A DNA stretch of 64,000 bases from Thelonectria olida. Lineage: Eukaryota; Ascomycota; Sordariomycetes; Hypocreales; Nectriaceae. The stretch is from NCBI GenBank assembly GCA_020736575.1, contig JAGPYM010000008.1, positions 1,224,001-1,288,000 on the forward strand. Reading direction: 5' to 3'. Below, in pieces: positions 42,947 through 54,810 of the stretch. The translations under genes and the position numbers were made by a program. Within the stretch, counting starts at the first letter, position 1. The number at the start of each line of letters is the position of its first letter. The notes beneath the pieces are model-generated. The model saw only the letters and a list, made by a program, of their open reading frames with translations, did no database searches and was not told the origin of the DNA.

Positions 42947-45900
42947 TTAGAACGTGTCGGTGTCGTCGGTCTGAGCACTTTGAACACTGCCAAAAGTATC
43001 TACTCATAGTTAGCATGTGTTGGTGTGCTCAAGTATTTAGCGTCACGTACCTCTCTTGCGTCTTCGCTCCTCCCTGGCAGCCGCCTCAAGGCTGTTGGGA
43101 GTCATCGCTCGAGGTCCACTGGGCCTTCGGGCAGGAACCCCAAGGGCTGCGTTGAGGTTTCGGTTCTCCGGTTTGGGGCTGCCGGCATAGCGGGTGAAGC
43201 CGCTCTCATCGGTCTGCTGCTGGAGGGGGCTGCCCTTGGCCAGCTTCGAGATGCGGCTGCTTCTTGCCGGGGACTGTGTACCAGAGGCGGCATCCACGGG
43301 CTCCTTAGGAGGGCGAGGTGGGCCAGTTGGTGATGTAGCCCAGTACTCAGGCTCGCGAGCTCCAGCCGAAGAAGCCGCGCTGTAGCGGTTGGTGTTTTGG
43401 GGGATGCGGTTCACGCTGCTTGTGGAGCCAGCCCAGTCTGCCGACCTGGGGGTCATGGGGATGTCGTATTCTTGAGCAGAGCTCTCCAGGGCATTGCGGA
43501 ATCGCTCCGTTTGGCCGGGTCTGGGCTGCGGGTGTTGAAGATTCAGCGAGTTTCGGTGAACCGAGTACTTGGGTGCCTCATCGGGAGTAAAGTTGCTTTC
43601 GCGCTGAGCAGCAGGGGCTTCTAGGCTCTGACGAGCTGCAGTGCCTGCCAGGTTTTGCTCAGAGAATCCCGCATGAAGCTTGTCCTCCTCGTAGGGATTG
43701 CGTTGGTACTGGTCCTCATCGTTGTATGAGGCTAAGCTAGAACCAGAGCGCGAAGGAGCATAATCATCATACTTGGATTCCTTCTTGCCACTACCGCGGA
43801 ATGCCTTACTTACGCTGGAAGTGGTGGTTCCAGACCATCTCGAGATCTTGGGGAACCAGCTCGAGGAGCCGCTCGCCTTGTGCTTCTTGCCTGCGGCTGA
43901 GCGGGGCGTGTTCTCCGCACTCAGAGGATGTTGACCAGACGCTGAAGGTTGCGGAGGCGTATCGAGAGGAACCGAGCCGCCGCGTTGAAGGTTGCTTGCT
44001 GATCGACTAGGAGTCAAGAGATCCCCGTTGGTTCGCTCAGCAGAGGGACTTGGGTGGTCATATCGGTATTCCTCCTCATGTTCTTGGACCGTGCTGATAC
44101 GGTGGTCAGAGAACTTGCGCTCATCTCGAAGTCGCGATCGGGACTGAGAAAGGGAGAGGGGGCCAGACTGGCTAGCATGGCTAGCTGTCGAGTTGCCTTC
44201 GGGCTCATAGCCACGGTCCTGCTCATACTGGCCTTCAGGTTGCAGGTTCTCGAAAGATGGTCCACGTCCCGTCGACATTGGAGGAGGGGCAGTCTGGGTC
44301 TTCAACACATCCACCTCGCCCAGGAGCTGCATAAGCATGTCCTCGATGCGGCTGAGATCGTTGGTACCCTTGGCACTCAGACCTTGAAGGGCGCGCTTCC
44401 AAAGGTTCTTCTTCTTGATGCTAGCCTCATTGAGAGTGTCCACTTGGGAGTTGCTAATGATGGACGATCGGCCGCCAGGATAAGGTCGAGGACCGTTGAT
44501 GGCCTTCTGAAGCTTTTCGGTGTTCTCGGCCCCAGAGAAAATGACATCATCGCCAGTCTCTTGGATGAGCTCCCTCATGTCGTTGAAAGAGGTGCGCATC
44601 TCCATGGCGGCATTCATGAGGAGAGCGACAATTTCAGTGTCTCGGGCGCTTCGTTGAGCGTCTCGAACCATCAGGTGCTGCATGAGAGCGACGATATCCT
44701 TGTTCTCAATGCGGTCGATTCCTTGACCAGTAGCCGCATCGTAGAAGGGGGAAGTCATGCCCTGGGACATGCCACTGAGGTGGCGGGCATCCTTGGGTAC
44801 GTAGAAAGGATCCTCGGCAACAGGAGCCATGAGCTTGGAGTTGGCGAGATTGCGAGCCGCCTGGGTCTTTGGCTCAACGTCGGGAGTGCGGTTTGGTCCG
44901 TTGGACATGTAACCCTCATCATACTTTTGCGTGAAGCCGGGGCTGCCTGCCTGATACGGCGCGCCATACGAGGTGTTCAAGCCACGAGCTCCGAGGAGGT
45001 TCTCATTCAGAGCAGGGTTGACAATAGGGCTAGCATCCTCGTAAGGGTTGGTGACCAAGGTGTCTCTCTTGTGGTCTTCCGATGACCGGTGCCACTCATC
45101 AACATCATGGCTGGGCTCTCGGCTGTGGCCATGAGTAGCCGCCATGGCTGCAGCAGCTCCGACAGCACCGGCGGCGGCAACGTCCTTAGCGTCGAGGCCA
45201 CGGGCACTAACCGGGCTGACGCTGAGCTTGCTGGGACTGTTATCAACTCCCAAGACAGATCGTTGGGTAGGAGTAGCTCGGCCAGAGAGTGTGTGATCAT
45301 CGAGCTCGCCATCAAGACGCTCACCAACGACGGAAGGATTAGACGGGGCGATGGAAGGGTTGGTGCGAGCATCGTCAACATAACCAAATTCAGGCATTGG
45401 GTCGTTGAAGTCTGGCACGAAGCTGTGGTGCATCTTCGGCTGTTCGTCATCGAAATCAAGTCGATCGACGCTGTGGGCAGGGGTATTGCGTGGTTCATGG
45501 CCCTCGAGCGTGCGCTCCTTGAACGACTTGTTTCGGAAGACACCAGCAGGCTTGAACTCTTCGTCCTCAGCGTGTTCCTCTTCGACAGGAGCCTGCTGCT
45601 TGCCCTGCCGAGCCTTCAGAGCGGCTGCGGCTGCACCAACAGCGCCAGCAGTGATAGCCGCTTCCGAAGCAGTAGGAGACTTGGTCCGAGGAACCTTGCG
45701 TCCATGCTCATCCAGATCATACTCGGTGAATCCTTGAGTCGAATTCTGTGACTTTTGTGACCGAGCGCTAGGTGTAGCATGTCTTTCTGTCTCTTGGAGG
45801 TCCCGTTTGTTGTCTCTAAACTGCTTCTCGGGGCTGACTCCTCGGCTGCTTTGAACCCTTGACTGATCATCGTACGACAGTTGTGAGTCCCTGTAATCAT

Positions 45901-48214
45901 TATAGCCATATCCTGAGCCACTAGTCAGAACAGACTGCTCCAACATCGAGCCATCAACAAGGGAGGCCACGGCTGATTCCACGCCCAGAACAGGGTGGAT
46001 GATGTTGGGGTTGGCACCAATACCACGCACGGCCTGGCCAGAAGCCACCCGGTCGAATTCACTATCATCGGTGTAAGTGGTGTTTCGGTAGTCGAGGTCA
46101 GAGTTCCTTGGGGACATGTGCTCGAAATCCCGGGCACGAAGGGAGCTGAGAGAGCCTGTCGACCGACTGTTCCGGGGATGCTCCGGAGACCTTTCCAGCT
46201 GAGAGTAGATATCACTGGTGGAGTGCATACTCCTCGAGTTGCGAGGCTGGTGCTCACTGGCACCATCTGTATAACCAGACACACTAGGAATGGGGCTCAA
46301 ACCACGGGCACCAGCCTGGTAGGGCACGTACTTCAGAGGCGGGGGAACCTCCTGAGTGGCAAAGTAAGAATTGTCGTATCCATGCTCGGGATAGTCGTCT
46401 TGGTCAGAAATGTTGTCCTCTTCATCGTCGTATGGTACATCCTGGTCGATGGGCACTTTTCGGCCGAAGTCATCCGTCTCATATTCGGGATAGTTTTGCT
46501 CACCACGGGGAAGTGCGGTGAGGTCGCCATGTGAGACATTGGCATGCTGGGTAAGCAGTGTGTCGTCGAAATTGTTGGGAGTCCTTGATGGGGCTGGGGA
46601 GGAGGTGGCGGAAACTGAAAGCGGGCCTCGGGCGATATTCTGCACTGGAGTGAGCTCCTCGGTGGCGGAGTGAGGTCTGTCGGTGTTGGCAGAGAGAATT
46701 GAGGTTCGAGTTAGTTCTGATGGGTTGATTTCGCTCATCAAGGGCATTGGCGGAGCAGGAACCACGTCATCTTCGTAGTCGTCCACATAACGGTCTCGTC
46801 CCACACTCCTACTCCGTGAAGACTCGGCTCTGCGACGGCGTCGCTCTCTGTGCTTGCGGTCCTCAGACTGCGACTTGTCATCAAGTAGAGATAGGCCCTT
46901 GCTCGCGGCTGCGCCAACGGCAGCAGCCTTGAGGAGGTCGCTGCTGCGCTTGGGTGTAACAACATCGTCATTATAGTCATCGAGGGACTCGCGGCTGACG
47001 CTCAGAGGTGAGACATCGCCATAATCGTGTCGAGCTTCTCGATTTCGACGATCCTTCTGGTCGCTGCGTTGACCCGAGGACCGCCGGCGGTCTGGGGTCG
47101 CTTCCGAGACTGACGTTGCCGTGGAAGTAAAAGAGTTGCGGCGATTGTCCCTGGTCTCACGTTTGCTCTGCTCCCGCTTCAAGGCACTGAGCTCTGGCAA
47201 AATCAGCCGTCGAATGGCATCCTCGACAGTCTCGAGCAGCTTGGGATTGTTGATGGACGACTTTGAGACACCCGAACGTGTGGAATGCGTGTCGACGGAG
47301 CGATGGCTGGGCGTTAAATGAGAGGATAGCACGCTCGAGTCAGCAGCCGAAATGGTGGATTCCGGATGGCTTCGACTGGAACGTCGACTTCGAGTAGATT
47401 TAACATCGTCGGGTCCCCTCTCGCTCACACTGCTTGTCCTACTCTTTGAACGACGTTTTCGGTCCGACTTTTCTTTGGGTTTATCGGACAATTTCACACG
47501 CTCGCGTGTTTTACTCTTGTGGCTTTTGACTTCGTCCATGACGACGGCAGCTGCAGCACCAGCACCAGCACCGGCAGCAAGCTCTTCTCCTTTCGATTGA
47601 CTGAAGCTGCTCTTGAGCTCTGTGGAGCCAGCACCAGTTCCGTCTAGGAAGCTGTCACTCGGGATGGCGGAAATTTCTGAAGCGTTTACTTGGTAAGACT
47701 CTGAGGGGATCAGAGGACTGGCAGGTCGCCGTCGTCGATGGCTTCGGTCAATCTCGATGTCGATGGGATTTCTCGAAACATTCGACTCTTCTGTGGCGGA
47801 CGCATACGAAGTCATGCTGTTACCGTCCTCACCGTCGGTCTGGTCGAGGTTCAGGGGTATCCGGCGTGTCAGAGAGGCCTTGCGAGATGCTTTGGTCTCT
47901 GTGACTTCGATGTGGTCTCCTCTGCTTTTGGAGGGTGTCAAGCGAACCCTTACGCTGGGTCGTCGCTCGCCACCAGGGCCGGATGATGGCTTACCGCCTT
48001 CGAAGTACTCGATGAGCAGCGAGGTCTGGGAGCGGTTTGCTTTGTGGCCGCGAGTGGGAATTGTGACGGGAGTCCCGTCCTCGGGGATGGAATATGATGA
48101 TTTTGCGTCGCCAGGGTTGAAGGCATCAGCCGTTAACTCGGTCGGAGTGGTGTTGTTCGTTTCAGTTTCGGTCGGGGCGGGAAGAGGGGGGGCTTTCCTT
48201 GAGTCGATGCCCAT
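42947..48214 (-). CDS. large intrinsically disordered protein with one ordered island, function unknown
   Basis: Two exons give 1,738 aa. A 51-nt intron (43000-43050, with a CTAAC branch point) adds a short last exon ending QTDDTDTF. Without it the frame would stop after RRRKRGT. Most of the protein is Ser/Arg/Asp/Pro-rich and disordered, with SR-like basic patches (RRRRAESSRSRSVGRDRY) and Ala-rich helices (AAAVGAAASKGLSLL). One region, about residues 1135-1310, looks folded or helical: NKDIVALMQHLMVRDAQRSA, then MEMRTSFNDMRELIQETGDD, NGPRPYPGGRS, and LSRIEDMLMQLLGEVDVLKT. The pattern suits a Pezizomycotina scaffold, such as a septal-pore, cortical or cytoskeletal protein, but no known family is recognised. 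The antisense frames across it are shadows. Confidence 0.85.
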
Positions 48215-51200
48215 TGTGTTGCGGTGAGAATTCGTCGGGGAAAATCCTGATTCAGTTTTTTAATCCCTTAGTGGCATGCGATCCGCGGAAATCTAATGGT
48301 CGATGACGGCGGCGAGGTCGAGGTTGTTGGAGTGGAACCACTGAAGGGTGACCGTCGTTTGAGCGGGAAGAGGGGGTTGTTGATTAGGGTGTCTTGTCAA
48401 GACATGCAGTGCAGGACGGAGCAAAAAAGAGCACGAAAGCAAAGTCTGAAATGAACGAGAGTCAGTCAGCTTCCTGTTGGTTTGGACCTGCAGGCCACCA
48501 ACGACAGAGCGAGGAGAATGCCGAGAACGGGCAAAAATTAACGGCACAGGCAAACGGCGGCCTCAACGATGCTGCGGGAAGATGGAGATGAGAACTTACA
48601 CAAGACAAACGACGAGAATGAGAAAAAAAATCCAAATAAAACAAAAAGGTATGTTGATGCCGGGCGGGTCGAGGTCGACAAACACACTGGCCTTACCGTT
48701 CGACTTCCCGTATTGACGAAGCAAGATTGGGAAGAGACGAGGGGACGAGTCGTGGTGGTGGTGCGCTCACAGTTGTCAATGTTCAATTTGACGGGGGGCT
48801 GGAGCGGGCGGGCCACCTTTTGCAACCGCAGCAACCACCTCAGTCGGTCGGTCTTCCAGCCCAAGCCTAAAAGGCCCTAATGGTGGACCGTGGAGTCTAG
48901 AGAGCCTGAGAGGGGAGGCCAAAGACGGGAGTGGGAGCGAGCCGCAACCCAGGCCCAATCAATCGATGCCAATGAGCCAGCTAAAACAAAAGTTGATGGA
49001 TTGAAAGTGGGCTCTCTTCAGGTAACAACGCAGCACGCAGCACAACGCACTGGGCCCAAGCCGTACAAGGTGTGCAGTAACTTAGGTGCAGGTGCAGGCG
49101 CAGGTGCGGGCGAACAAGCGGCGCCGCAAAAACCAACGCCGAAATACCAACCCAGATTTGGGACGGTCGGGTCGGAGAAAGAGGAGAGTACGCCAGAACA
49201 GGAGGAGAGAGGGAGAGAGAGGGAAGGGAAGCCTTGAGAAGGGCTGCAGAAAATGGATATGCGTGGTTTTAAAAAAAAAAAGTGGTCTGTAAGCTGCACG
49301 CCCGACAATAGACCCCTGTGGCTCAGGTGAGAAAAGGTACTTGCGGAATGGGTGCTAAATGTGTGAATCGATCGTGTACCCAATGTCCTTCTTGCGGCTT
49401 GACTCTGGCTGTCAGCCTTATTCCAACTCGAACTGCCTCGCTATGCCCAAAGGAACAGACAACGAAGATGAAGAATTGCCAGATGAAGAGGCTGGTGGTG
49501 GAGCAACTTCACCGACAAGAACCAGGCGTGTTGGATGCTCTCTGTCATTGGATCTTCTCTCACCAAACGACAGAAAAAAAAGAGGCGGGCTGGGGGATCT
49601 TCCCTCCCACCGCAAGAAAGGCAGCTCCTCTTGGAGGGTGAGCGATGAGTTGGCGTTGCTGTCAAGCTACTCCCACCTCAGCCAATCACAGCCAAGTACA
49701 AGGATCCGCAAGAGGCGGGTGTGCTAGACTGAAAGTAAGGTGCCCCACCCGACTTTCCCGGGAGGTTCTGGGCAAGGCCAAGAGCCATTCTTTGCCAGCA
49801 ACACGAGAAAAGCTACCAAATACATGCACGTCGCACGCACGATGCGATGTGATGCGATGCAAGCAGCGAGTAACTGGTGACTTGCAAACACAGCGACTGG
49901 TTCCAACGGTCTTGCTAATGCACGCGCTTTGCGTCCACCGTTCCCATTCGATCAATGCCTCCGCCTACTGAGCGAACCACGAGGCCGCCTGGCCGTTGCT
50001 ATGGTGGTAGCACTTGGTGACAACAAATGGTCGGCCCTCCAGCCTCCCTCTTACTCGGGACCCCTGCTCCGGCTCTCGTTCTCGTCTGCTCTGTTGGCAA
50101 CCCGAATACCAACTATCCCATCACCCAACGGCCAATCTCTTCCATGAACAACCCAGGATCCGACGGCCCCATCCAGCGGCTAGGTAATAATACCGGCAAT
50201 CACGACTGTCCTGTCGCCAAAGAGAAAACAAGCAAGGGCTTCGTGCTCATCTCACCCGTTCTCTGTTAATTACGGCACCGTCCGGCTTGGTTGTCCGGGC
50301 ACCCTCCCAGGGATCGCAGCGCCGTCAGGGCCCCAGCGGCCGTCGAGAAGCGGCTTTCATCCGTCCAGGGTTCCCCCAGGTTCCCCCGTCGGCCCCCAAC
50401 CACCTTGCAGCGAGCAGTGGTGAGAGGGAACTGTCAATCACCACAGGCTCCATATGCTCCGAGAACAGCATGGTGGCCTCCCAAAGTCCCAGGGGTATCG
50501 TGGGCCCGGAGACGAGACGACATGGAACAAATCCGCCAGCTTCAAATCACCTGAGCCTCAATCATTGAGAACCGAGGAACTCGCTAACTAGCACTCGAGT
50601 AATCTCTGAACAAAAGCAATATCGAATGATACGACGCTCTTTGATGACCCATGCCCTCGACGGTAGTCGATCTGGACGATGACATGACATGCCATCAGAT
50701 ACGATGAGATGCATCGAGGACAAACAAACAAGCACAAACCTCGAGGCTCCCTGACAACCACGGTAGGGCTGAGACAATGACAAAGTTGGATGTCCACACT
50801 GAGGTGTGACAAGTTTCACCTCGGATCGAATCCTCCTCTTTTGCCGATTTTGAAAGGTCCGCAGCTGAGCCCTCGCTTGTCCCTCCTGATCTTGATCATC
50901 CACATGGGAAAAAACTGCAGGAACAAAATTCCGAGTCCATTTCTCTCTCGTGACGGGAACTACGGCTGGCTGTGGACTTGTTCCCCAAGCGGAGCATCAC
51001 GAAATGGACAAAGTCACTAGTGCACTTTTACCTCAGTTTCAACCACCCTATTTTTCATCACAAACAAAGTACGCAGGTTCCGAACTCAATGAACCAACTT
51101 GGTAATAGCATTGCCGGATATGTATTCATGGTTCATGGGTGCAGTAACTGATTATCATTCTCAACAAAAAGCATATTATTCATTATTCGTTATTCCACTT

Positions 51201-51266
51201 TCTACTATCCTGGAATTCTCTTTAGAAATAAGACCCTACTAACAAACTATGCTTGGCCAACCTCCC
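48215..51266. other. 3-kb gene-free interval
   Basis: The left part is the promoter and leader of the disordered-protein gene. A GA-rich stretch lies near 49,190-49,230 and an A-run near 49,269-49,280. Towards the right end (51,000-51,250) the DNA becomes clearly AT-richer. No frame has domain-like sequence or a coherent splice structure. Confidence 0.45.
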
Positions 51267-52184
51267 TCACTCTCCTGAAAAGGTAGCCACAGACTGCCAC
51301 TTCCAATTCCTAAATCTTTGCGAAGCTACCCCGTCCGGGCCGTTACCATGACAGACGTCCTGCGCACTCAACGTCCTCCAGGCCTTCTCAAAGTCGGGCG
51401 GCCTCGGCGCCGACGTGTCCACCCCGTTCCGCCAAGGCGTCCAGTCCGTCCGCTCCTCATACCACCACTCGCCCGTCGTCTTGCATCCTTTGCTGCGTTT
51501 GCATCTCTTCCCGCAGGACGGGCACTTGTAATTCTTCCACTCTTCGGCGTGGATGTGCCTCCATGCGTCGCTCTTGTAGGGCGGAAAGCAGCAGTTTTTC
51601 CACGTGTGACCCATCTTCGCCTTCAACCTGTCCTCGTAGAACAATTTCTCGTCCGGGTACAGCTGCGGGCGGTTGTTGCGCAGGGAGTCTCTGTACAACG
51701 CACTAAACGACTGAAGAGACGGCTCGAGGAGGTAGTCGCTGTCGGAGAGCATCGCGGCGTCGCATCTGTCGTCTGCCGTGTACTCTGTCGACGCAGATGG
51801 AGTCACCGTTTTGGTCATGACTCCCTCGCTCTTCAAGCGTTGCAGGAACTGCCTGTTTGCCGGATCTCGTACCTGCGCCTTGGACAGGTAGACGGTGAAG
51901 TCTTGGCGCGACAGCCTCCAGCTCTCCGGCTTGGAGTTTTCCAATAGCCATTCCAAAACAACATCATCTGCAGCGTTCGCATGGCCCAGACAGTAGTGAT
52001 GACGGAGACCGGGCGGCGGTGGACTCGTTCTGCGCCAGCCGTAGGATTTGAAATCGGACACTAGCTGACCGACCCAGAACTCCAACCAGTCCTTCAAGGG
52101 GGTCCAGGTCCAATAGTCCTCGTCGTGATGGGTTTTTTTGTCGAAAACCGTGCGGATATAACCGACTCTCTTTTCTGTTGCCAT
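51267..52184 (-). CDS. orphan 305-aa protein with a CPSCGKRC knuckle
   Basis: A single-exon frame with ATG at 52184 (MATEKRVGYIRTVF). It has protein-like composition rich in Trp, Tyr, Lys and Arg, with no signal peptide or membrane segment. The N-terminal third contains DEDYWTWTPLKDWLEFWVGQ. The C-terminal third has a Cys cluster, CCFPPYKSDAW, then YKCPSCGKRCKRSKGCKTTG and a later CHGNG, which could bind one zinc ion as a ribbon or knuckle. No family is recognised. Its neighbour at 52.2-53.2 kb looks decayed and the surrounding DNA is gene-poor, so this may be a lineage-specific or transferred gene. The long intact frame supports a real gene, but expression is unproven. Confidence 0.6.
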   Translation of the reverse strand: MATEKRVGYIRTVFDKKTHHDEDYWTWTPLKDWLEFWVGQLVSDFKSYGWRRTSPPPPGLRHHYCLGHANAADDVVLEWLLENSKPESWRLSRQDFTVYLSKAQVRDPANRQFLQRLKSEGVMTKTVTPSASTEYTADDRCDAAMLSDSDYLLEPSLQSFSALYRDSLRNNRPQLYPDEKLFYEDRLKAKMGHTWKNCCFPPYKSDAWRHIHAEEWKNYKCPSCGKRCKRSKGCKTTGEWWYEERTDWTPWRNGVDTSAPRPPDFEKAWRTLSAQDVCHGNGPDGVASQRFRNWKWQSVATFSGE

Positions 52185-52244
52185 TGCGGATGACTGTATC
52201 TCTTGCAGGGCTATGATACCTATTCGCCGTCGACAATGTGGGAT

Positions 52245-53215
52245 CTAGACAGAGTTAAATCTGTGCCTGAGCTCGAAATGTTCGGCCAGTGACTCAATGT
52301 CGACAGCTGCATCTCTCGTATATTCGCGGCGCGACCAGAAATTGTCCCAGAAGGAGTGTAGTGCACTGCAAACGCTGAGAGAGTCGGCCGCCACGATTCT
52401 TGATGTAGCAACTGTTCGTATATCGAGCTTCCATGACAGTTCCAAGCTTTCTGTTGTTTGCATCGCCTTCAATGTTCCGTCTTGCTGCAGGTCATTCTCC
52501 CAGCGCACAAATCGGGCCCAGCAGCAACGTGGATGGCACTAGAAATATGCAAGACACCCTTGTTCCGAGGCATGGGCCCTCCTTTGACAGAAGAGCAGAG
52601 CCCGTTCTCAAACTTCTGTTCGCCGGTTCAGATCTTGAGGCTTGCGCTATTCGAAGCAGCGCGTCTCAGGCAACACCTTGCTCTTCTCAAACACACCGCT
52701 CCCTGATGTTTACGACTTCTGCAAGCCCTGCATCTCGCAAGCTGCGCAAGAAAGGAGGTAGAAGGTGTTGGGTGTTTCTGAGGGGTAAATGTGCCTCGTC
52801 ATACATGCGCGGCCTGCGTGCTTTGTTGACGTCCGCCCAATATGATGTTTTCGCCAACGTGAAACCAGCGTCTAAGTGTCCAAATCTGATACCAGCATAC
52901 AGCAATAAAGATGTTTCAGCAACCTTGAATAACCAGAGTGCAGTAGTTGATTTATCATTCAGGTTGCCAGTATATACTTCTTCTTGTTTGCCAAACGGTA
53001 ATTGCGAGGCTTGCAACAAGGGCCTCCTCAACCAGACCCATCACTCAAGTTGCACACATCAAATCTCGTAATCCCCGAGGTTTGATGGTCTTGGTGACAC
53101 AATCTCGACCACAACTTGCTAGTTCCGCCAATGTATATGCAGGTTTCCTCGTTTCTTGCTCTTGCTCCCGCAGCCGCTGTCAGTCAAGTAATCTTAGAAT
53201 GTTTGTGAAGGCCAT
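52245..53215 (-). pseudogene. probable decayed gene, interrupted minus-strand frames
   Basis: Two minus-strand stretches look like real protein. The first (about 53,000 to 52,690) reads STTALWLFKVAETSLLLYAG and KARRPRMYDEAHLPLRNTQ and stops soon after NIRERCV. The second (52,508 to 52,245) reads RWENDLQQDGTLKAMQTTES and ends ELRHRFNSV. Between them, protein-like fragments continue in other frames (VFEKSKVLPETR, then LLRIAQAS, then RAHASEQGCLAYF) with stops in each. Upstream, an ATG at 53215 opens MAFTNILRLLD and hits TGA at once. This pattern suggests several frameshifts and stops in a once-functional gene. I could not find introns that join the parts cleanly, though an unusual intron set cannot be excluded. 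The family is unknown. Confidence 0.45.
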
Positions 53216-53997
53216 TTGTTCTCCTCGCAGCCACTGAACTCTAGGAAATACAGGTCGGCCCGTCACCCATATCTAGGAGCTTATATCTGGCCATCTCCCT
53301 TATCATCGTGGGCCTATTCAATGGAAGACACCACAGTTTTGGGGATACCACACAAAACCCCTTCGCCCCAGGAAAACGCTCATTTCTAAATGGAAACTAC
53401 TGATATTCATACATGGCCATATCTCGATACATCGCAGCCATAATCGTCCATCCATGCAATCCATAGAAACTGCACGAGGCGGGATTGCAAACGGTCGGGT
53501 GCGAACAAGAACTCGTCGGAAGATGGGAACAATTGACAAGCATGAAATCCGTGTCACACGAGGTCAGGGGATAAAAGTACTTATACAAAGGGGCCGACGT
53601 TCCACGAACTCGAGCTTGTACCGCAGATGCCGGGTGGATTGCTGTGGTTATCGAGGATTACGAATCCCTGTGTAACCATGGTCATCCGAGACTACCGCCA
53701 AACGAGGCCAGCTACCGAGTGGTGCTCAAATACATTCTGATACCAGGATCTAGAGCATCGTTTGTTATACTTGACGTTGATAGATACGATACTATGAGTG
53801 TAATTCGGCCGGAACTTGGAAGTGTGTATATATACAAGAAAATCTATCAAATTGGTCATACATGTAACATCCGTCATCATACAATACCCCAACTACACCA
53901 TTACTCATCAATGCAATAAGATATCAAGCCCCCAACGCCGTGCATAAGCATAAGTCGTCAATAGTAGAAACACTTTCTCTCCGTCCCATCATCAAGC
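53216..53997. other. intergenic, AT-richer
   Basis: About 780 bp containing the 3' flank of the small membrane-protein gene. A TATATATAC string lies near 53,826-53,834 without a supported downstream gene. Nothing else is seen. Confidence 0.45.
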
Positions 53998-54423
53998 TCA
54001 GACATGTCTCGGAGTCTGTGTCGTGACAGCAGGACTAGGATAGGCAGGGGACGGGTCGTTGCTCTCAATATACTGAAGCTCCGTTCCGTCTTCTTGCCGG
54101 CCCTCCTTCTTGCCTTCGTACGGCGGCGGCGCCTCGCCCAATTCGTTGAGGCCTTCTTCCATGCGAGCCGTCTCAGATCGCGTTCCGTTCCGGCCTCCGC
54201 GTCGGACGACGAGTATGCGCCCGCCTGTTGATTGCATATTTCCTGGTGCGCCAGGCCATGTGACTCCCTGGCGACGAAGACGACGCCGGCGGATTTGTAC
54301 AACGGTGGCGGCCAAGCCGATAAGAATAATGACGACGAGGGGGATTAACACCCAGGCGACGGTGCGACCGCTGAAGCCATCGCCACCATCTTCGGTGTCT
54401 GGTGTACCAAAGGTCGACGACAT
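53998..54423 (-). CDS. small single-pass membrane protein with a PPPY motif
   Basis: A 141-aa protein with ATG at 54423 (MSSTFGTPDTEDGGDGFSG). A short acidic N-terminus precedes one strong membrane helix at about residues 23-42, immediately followed by a basic stop-transfer cluster (RRRRLRRQG). This predicts N-out/C-in topology without a cleaved signal. The cytosolic tail contains GEAPPPYEGKKEG. PPxY binds WW domains of Rsp5/Nedd4-type ubiquitin ligases, so this could be an adaptor or cargo for membrane-protein ubiquitination; that is inference. The frame stays open upstream through the TTGA repeat but has no in-frame ATG there. The gene appears intronless. Confidence 0.72.
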   Translation of the reverse strand: MSSTFGTPDTEDGGDGFSGRTVAWVLIPLVVIILIGLAATVVQIRRRRLRRQGVTWPGAPGNMQSTGGRILVVRRGGRNGTRSETARMEEGLNELGEAPPPYEGKKEGRQEDGTELQYIESNDPSPAYPSPAVTTQTPRHV

Positions 54424-54424
54424 G

Positions 54425-54456
<32 letters not shown>
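54425..54456. repeat. (TTGA)8 microsatellite in the leader of the small membrane-protein gene
   Basis: Eight perfect TTGA tetramers begin two bases upstream of the start codon. On the mRNA they read (TCAA)8 directly before AACATG. The position abutting the start codon means length variation could change translation efficiency. Confidence 0.9.
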
Positions 54457-54457
<1 letters not shown>

Positions 54458-54810
54458 CTATCCAGACACAAGAAAAGAGGAAGAAAGACGTCGTCTGACT
54501 TGGATGATAAAGGTCAAATAAAAAAGTGAGTGACGTAAACGGCCACTGATGTAAGTGAGGAGGTGGCGTGCTGCAGGTAGGTTATCGCAGATGGAGATTA
54601 CGCGGCAGAATATGTATCGATACAAGGCCAATTAATAGAGAAATCGTGCAGTTATGTTCCAATGGCAACCAAAGGGGGCGAGAGAGGAAAGCTTTGTACT
54701 TGCTTGGCCAAGATACCAAACCAACAGGAAAATCCGGACGAGCCGTGGGTGACTTCATAGCTTCGTGGCTGAGGCTGGCGGATGACGGGGTGGGCAGACG
54801 GGTTATTTGG

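Noticed and set aside
44054..45085. 343-codon plus-strand frame inside the disordered-protein gene
   Set aside because: Antisense shadow; the minus frame is continuous for over 1,700 codons.
52433..53071. 212-codon plus-strand frame over the decayed gene
   Set aside because: The opposite strand carries the protein-like segments; this frame looks like their shadow.
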